Shown here: positions 7,892 to 10,818 of the stretch, one piece after another
Position numbering within the stretch: the first letter of the stretch is position 1
How the letters are laid out: each line of letters starts with the position of its first letter
DNA from: Gemmatimonadota bacterium
GTDB lineage: Bacteria > Gemmatimonadota > Gemmatimonadetes > Longimicrobiales > Gaopeijiaceae
Length of the DNA stretch: 10,818 bases
Reading direction: 5' to 3'
Assembly: GCA_012959595.1 (NCBI GenBank)
Contig: DUCW01000061.1
Span: forward strand, 340-11,157
Notes under the pieces: model-generated
Database searches by the model: none
Seen by the model: the letters and a program-made list of their open reading frames with translations, nothing else
What the model was told of the DNA's origin: nothing
Position numbers and translations under genes: made by a program

Positions 7892-7921
7892 ATTCTTCAA
7901 TCAAGATCTTGTTTGAAGAAT
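7892..7921. promoter_or_regulatory. 30-base near-perfect palindrome between alr and mazG
   Basis: Outer arms ATTCTTCAA (7892-7900) and TTGAAGAAT (7913-7921) flank a perfect ten-base centre CAAGATCTTG (7902-7911). Fourteen of fifteen base pairs match; only 7901/7912 (T/T) fail. The centre is at 7906/7907. It lies 25 bases upstream of the alr start and 66 bases upstream of the mazG start, so as DNA it could be an operator for a dimeric regulator acting on both genes, and as RNA it could form a hairpin in the alr leader. On the minus strand a T-rich stretch follows after a gap, so a leader attenuator cannot be excluded, but the stem is AT-rich. Confidence 0.55.
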
Positions 7922-7931
7922 CATATATACT
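7920..7931. promoter_or_regulatory. possible back-to-back -10 boxes for alr and mazG
   Basis: TATACT at 7926-7931 on the plus strand (towards mazG) and TATGAT at 7925-7920 on the minus strand (towards alr) each match five of six bases of the sigma-70 -10 consensus. Neither has a good -35 hexamer at 16-18 bases. If used, both overlap or touch the right edge of the palindrome, where a bound protein would block them. Support is weak. Confidence 0.25.
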
Positions 7932-7974
7932 GAACTTCACTTCACAGAGTTGAGTGAAACTTTGAACCTTCAAT

Positions 7975-7978
7975 GGAG
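7975..7978 (+). promoter_or_regulatory. ribosome binding site fixing the TTG start of mazG
   Basis: GGAG lies eight bases before the TTG at 7987-7989. Reading upstream in frame, no ATG, GTG or TTG occurs before a TGA at 7963-7965, so TTG is the first usual start and the site supports it. Confidence 0.6.
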
Positions 7979-7986
7979 AATCTATT

Positions 7987-8472
7987 TTGTCACCTGACCC
8001 GAGTGAATTCAAGAGTGAAGAATCCCTAGATGAATCAAATAAAGATAGCTTAGATTCAACTTCATCCCTACTCTCTGAAATCGATCCCAAAACCGACCCT
8101 TTGATATATGCACAAAATCTCCAAACTCAGGTTGGCACAATCGGATTTGACTGGAAAAATCCCCAACAAGCCTTGCCAAAGCTATATGAAGAACTTGAAG
8201 AAGTAAGTCAAGCTTTGAACGAACAAGGAAAGCAGCATTTACAAGAAGAACTGGGAGATCTGATTTTTTCAGTTATAAATTTAATCCGGATCTCTGGATA
8301 CGAGGCTAGTGCTATCCTAGAGTCAGCCAATAGCAAATTTGTCCGCCGATTCAATCGGCTGGAGCTCATCGCACAGGAAGAAAAACGTAATATCAGTAAA
8401 ATGGCCCTTGAAGATCTCGAAACCCTCTGGCAAGTAGCAAAAATCCAGGATAGCATCAAAAAAGAAGATTAA
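7987..8472 (+). CDS. single-domain MazG-type nucleoside triphosphate pyrophosphohydrolase
   Basis: All-alpha pyrophosphohydrolase expected to cleave nucleoside triphosphates to the monophosphate and pyrophosphate, as a house-cleaning or stress enzyme; the substrate is not visible. Residues about 48-152 match the C-terminal, catalytic half of E. coli MazG: VGTIGFDW, the EExxE motif at Glu68-Glu72, the ExxD motif at Glu88-Asp91 (EELGDLIFSVINL) and KFVRRFNRLE at 117-126, ending in LETLWQVAK. The usual N-terminal half (the CPWD-containing domain) is absent, so at 161 residues it is much shorter than the roughly 260 of classical MazG. The first 38 residues are a Ser/Asp/Glu-rich tail that looks disordered. 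TTG start with GGAG upstream. It is the only plus-strand gene, divergent from alr and convergent with asnS. Confidence 0.88.
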   Translation: MSPDPSEFKSEESLDESNKDSLDSTSSLLSEIDPKTDPLIYAQNLQTQVGTIGFDWKNPQQALPKLYEELEEVSQALNEQGKQHLQEELGDLIFSVINLIRISGYEASAILESANSKFVRRFNRLELIAQEEKRNISKMALEDLETLWQVAKIQDSIKKED

Positions 8473-8478
8473 GTCAAT

Positions 8479-9777
8479 TCATGGAGACAATCTATTCATC
8501 ATCCTTGGAAATGGAATTAATTCACGGATATGACGACTCCCTGTTATCCACCCCACAGTGCGTTCCAAACCAAGACCGAATCCAGAATGTACAAAACTCC
8601 CGTAACGTCTCAGATCTAGGTACCAAGAATACGCTTCCTCTGGTAATTTTTCCTCTCTGATTCGACCCAACAAGAGGTCCAGATCATCTTCCCTCTGACT
8701 TCCACCTATAATTTCACCAAAACCAGGGACGAGTAAATCATTACATAGAACAGTTTTATCATCGTCAGGATTCTGCTTCATATAAAACGCTTTAACGGAC
8801 TTGGGATACTCATACACGAAGAGAGGTCTGCCAAATTCCTCCATAAGCTGCTGCTCATCAGGAGCTCCCAGATCGTCCCCCCATTCTATAGAGCTTCCCT
8901 TCCTTCTCAGAAGGTTTACAGCATCTGTATATGAAATCCGTTCAAAAGGTTCTGAAACCAATTCCAAATCTCGGAGGTCCCTTTCGAGAACCTCGAGTTG
9001 CTCCTGACAACGCTCTAAAATTCTCTTCACGATATACCGAACAAAATCTTCCTGAAGTTGCATATTGGCCTCTGAATCTGCAAAAGCCACTTCAGGTTCA
9101 ATCATCCAAAACTCTGTGAGGTGTCTTCTTGTTTTCGATTTTTCTGCTCTGAAAGTTGGCCCGAAACAATAAACCTTCCTAAAGGCCGGACACGCAGCCT
9201 CCACATATAACTGTCCAGTTTGAGCGAGGTAAGCTTCCTCTCCGAAGTAATCGGTTGAAAAAAGAGACCCAGCAGATTCACCGATCGCACCAGTTAAAAT
9301 AGGCGAGTCAATTCTTACAAACCCTCGTTCATAAAAATAGTCGTGAATTGCCTGCTCAACTTCGTGTCGCACTCGTAGTCCAGCTCTCTGACGACTAGAA
9401 CGTAGCCACAGGTGCCTATGATCGAGAAGAAATTCAACTCCGTGTTCTTTAGGTTGAATTGGATAGTCAGATGAAGAACCCAGCATTTCAAGATCATTGA
9501 CTCCAATTTCAAAACCACCAGGTGCTCTCGGTTCTTCCCGTACTTCCCCTGTCAACGCAACGGAGCATTCCAGGGTCATAGATTCATGTGAATCCCACAA
9601 ATCTTGAGAAACTTCTTCTTTTAGAATCACACCCTGGGCCAAACCAGTTCCGTCCCTCACGACCAAGAATCCTATTTTTCCATGACTACGAATGGCATCT
9701 ATCCATCCTAAAACCGTAACAATCTCACCGATACAGTCCTTCAGAGAACCTATCTCAGCCATGTTTTTTGGATTCAT
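8479..9777 (-). CDS. asnS: asparaginyl-tRNA synthetase
   Basis: Class II aminoacyl-tRNA synthetase that charges tRNA-Asn with asparagine in the cytosol. From the ATG at 9777 it has 432 residues: an N-terminal OB-fold anticodon-binding domain (about 15-100), motif 1 near FVRIDSPIL (153-161), motif 2 FGPTFRAEKSKTRRHLTEF (205-223), and motif 3 GFGLGLERTVGW (399-410). The block EYPKSVKAFYMKQNPDDD followed by GEIIGGSQRE (354-363) is typical of AsnRS rather than AspRS. A reading frame extends 31 residues further to 9870, but that part overlaps the end of recG and does not resemble AsnRS; another possible start is Met at 9762. Only a weak GAG lies ten bases before 9777. An intact AsnRS means Asn-tRNA can be made directly, without needing the transamidation route. 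Confidence 0.95.
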   Translation of the reverse strand: MNPKNMAEIGSLKDCIGEIVTVLGWIDAIRSHGKIGFLVVRDGTGLAQGVILKEEVSQDLWDSHESMTLECSVALTGEVREEPRAPGGFEIGVNDLEMLGSSSDYPIQPKEHGVEFLLDHRHLWLRSSRQRAGLRVRHEVEQAIHDYFYERGFVRIDSPILTGAIGESAGSLFSTDYFGEEAYLAQTGQLYVEAACPAFRKVYCFGPTFRAEKSKTRRHLTEFWMIEPEVAFADSEANMQLQEDFVRYIVKRILERCQEQLEVLERDLRDLELVSEPFERISYTDAVNLLRRKGSSIEWGDDLGAPDEQQLMEEFGRPLFVYEYPKSVKAFYMKQNPDDDKTVLCNDLLVPGFGEIIGGSQREDDLDLLLGRIREEKLPEEAYSWYLDLRRYGSFVHSGFGLGLERTVGWITGSRHIRELIPFPRMMNRLSP

Positions 9778-9827
9778 TTTTATAGCACTCAGCGTTATGT
9801 ACAAATTATCAACTATTGACAGTAATC

Positions 9828-10818
9828 CTATCCAACTGAAAAGAGCTCCAGTCGATCTGCATATCGACAACCAAGCAGTTCTACCACTGGTTGAGCTTCC
9901 CTACTCTTAAGATCAGGATCCAATTCTATTAATGAGCGTGCTCTGTACTGTGCTTCGACCAAAAGATCTTCATCTTTTGTCAAATCTGCAAATTTCAAAA
10001 CAGGGTCTCTTCCATGTTGTTGTTGGCCAAAGAAATCTCCCTGGCCTCTAATCCTAAGGTCTTCCTTAGCCAGGACAAAACCATCAGAAGTTTTCCTAAA
10101 AATCTCAATCCGCTCAGCGGCCATTCCCTGAGAATCTGCAATAAGAACACAGAAACTCTCCGATGATCCTCTTCCTACTCTGCCTCTGAGTTGATGTAAT
10201 TGTGACAGACCGAACCTTTCTGGATTCTCGATTAGCATTACAGTAGCGTTGGCGACATCGATACCTACTTCGATCACTGTAGTCGCCACTAGGATTTCTG
10301 TTTCCCCAGAGATAAATGACTGCATTACTTCGTCCCGCTCTTCACTGGAAAGTTGCCCATGAACCAAGCCAACTCTCCTATGCGGAAATACTTCTTTACT
10401 TAGCTTCTCATATCCTTCTTTGGCTGAACGCAAATCTATCTTATCGGAGTCATCTATCAAGGGATAAACAACATAAACTTGACGCCCTTCCATCAATTCC
10501 GATTCCAGTTTTTTATACACTTCATCTCTTTTTCCAGGAGGATAAAGAAGTGTATTCACAGGTTTGCGTCCGGTTGGCAGTCCATCAATGATGGAAAGGT
10601 CAAAATCACCATACAGGGCCATCGCAAGGGACCGTGGGATTGGCGTGGCCGACATGAGCAAAGTGTCTGGGGCTAACTCAGGATCTCCCAAGGCCATTCT
10701 TTGTTTGACTCCGAAGCGATGCTGTTCATCGACTACCACCAATCCTAGTTTTTCAAAGACTACTCCCTTTTGTATCAGAGCATGAGTTCCTACAATCACC
10801 CTCGCCTGACCATCTTTG
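9828..10818 (-). CDS. recG: ATP-dependent DNA helicase RecG, C-terminal part (cut by window edge)
   Basis: RecG is a superfamily 2 helicase that remodels stalled replication forks and Holliday junctions. The visible 329 residues cover the end of helicase domain 1 and all of domain 2; the wedge domain and Walker A lie beyond the right edge. Seen in order: GTHALIQ, the DExH box DEQHRFG (about residues 30-36 from the edge), motif III SATPIPRS, LVHGQLSSEERDEVM, motif V LVATTVIEVGIDVANA, motif VI HQLRGRVGRG, and the TRG translocation motif RGQGDFFGQQQ, which keeps the Arg and Gln ten residues apart that match E. coli Arg630 and Gln640. The frame stays open to the edge (KDGQAR precedes the GTG at 10799), so that GTG is internal. 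It stops 50 bases before the asnS start and may be transcribed with it. Confidence 0.95.
   Translation of the reverse strand, partial: KDGQARVIVGTHALIQKGVVFEKLGLVVVDEQHRFGVKQRMALGDPELAPDTLLMSATPIPRSLAMALYGDFDLSIIDGLPTGRKPVNTLLYPPGKRDEVYKKLESELMEGRQVYVVYPLIDDSDKIDLRSAKEGYEKLSKEVFPHRRVGLVHGQLSSEERDEVMQSFISGETEILVATTVIEVGIDVANATVMLIENPERFGLSQLHQLRGRVGRGSSESFCVLIADSQGMAAERIEIFRKTSDGFVLAKEDLRIRGQGDFFGQQQHGRDPVLKFADLTKDEDLLVEAQYRARSLIELDPDLKSREAQPVVELLGCRYADRLELFSVG

Noticed and set aside
7857..8090. A 77-codon minus-strand frame that overlaps the alr start by 11 bases and could be an upstream leader gene
   Set aside because: Most of it is antisense to the low-complexity 5' end of mazG, its product resembles nothing I know, and it has no clear ribosome binding site. 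It is mentioned because alr itself lacks one, so coupling is not fully excluded.
8473..8478. Bidirectional terminator between mazG and asnS
   Set aside because: Only six bases separate the two stop codons, and I see no stem in the flanking coding ends.
9778..9870. 31-residue N-terminal extension of asnS
   Set aside because: It overlaps the 3' end of recG and does not look like the AsnRS N-terminus; the ATG at 9777 gives a normal length.
9960..9979. Perfect 8-base inverted repeat with a four-base loop in the 3' part of recG
   Set aside because: It lies inside conserved-looking coding sequence (KDEDLL), is AT-rich and is not followed by a T run; likely chance.

Overview
The window looks like ordinary chromosome from an uncultured Gram-negative (didermic) bacterium of moderate GC content. 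Envelope genes support this: a predicted outer-membrane beta-barrel protein, a lipoprotein with a lipobox, and a LapA-type inner-membrane protein. I cannot name the phylum with confidence. The barrel/lipoprotein pair and the MtaB radical-SAM signature would fit a lineage near Gemmatimonadota or the FCB group, but that is inference. I see no tRNA, rRNA, CRISPR array, insertion sequence or phage gene.

Layout: almost everything is on the minus strand. At the right edge is the C-terminal half of recG, cut by the window, followed downstream by asnS (asparaginyl-tRNA synthetase). asnS runs tail to tail into the only plus-strand gene, a short single-domain MazG-type nucleotide pyrophosphohydrolase, with 6 bases between their stop codons. 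mazG and alr diverge from a 119-base spacer that holds a near-perfect 30-base palindrome.

From alr leftwards, seven minus-strand genes follow with gaps of -4 to 48 bases and probably form one operon: alr (D-alanine for peptidoglycan), an uncharacterised secreted lipoprotein, an uncharacterised outer-membrane protein whose start overlaps the lipoprotein stop, mtaB and miaB (two related radical-SAM methylthiotransferases acting on tRNA A37), a LapA/DUF1049 membrane protein, and fbp (class I fructose-1,6-bisphosphatase). Beyond fbp, about 126 bases hold only weak hairpins.

The mix is housekeeping: cell wall, outer membrane, tRNA charging and modification, gluconeogenesis, nucleotide clean-up and recombination. 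The least explained parts are the translationally coupled lipoprotein/barrel pair, the palindrome between alr and mazG, the reduced MazG, and a Glu in alr where the family usually has the carbamylated Lys. I found no convincing new multi-gene system.
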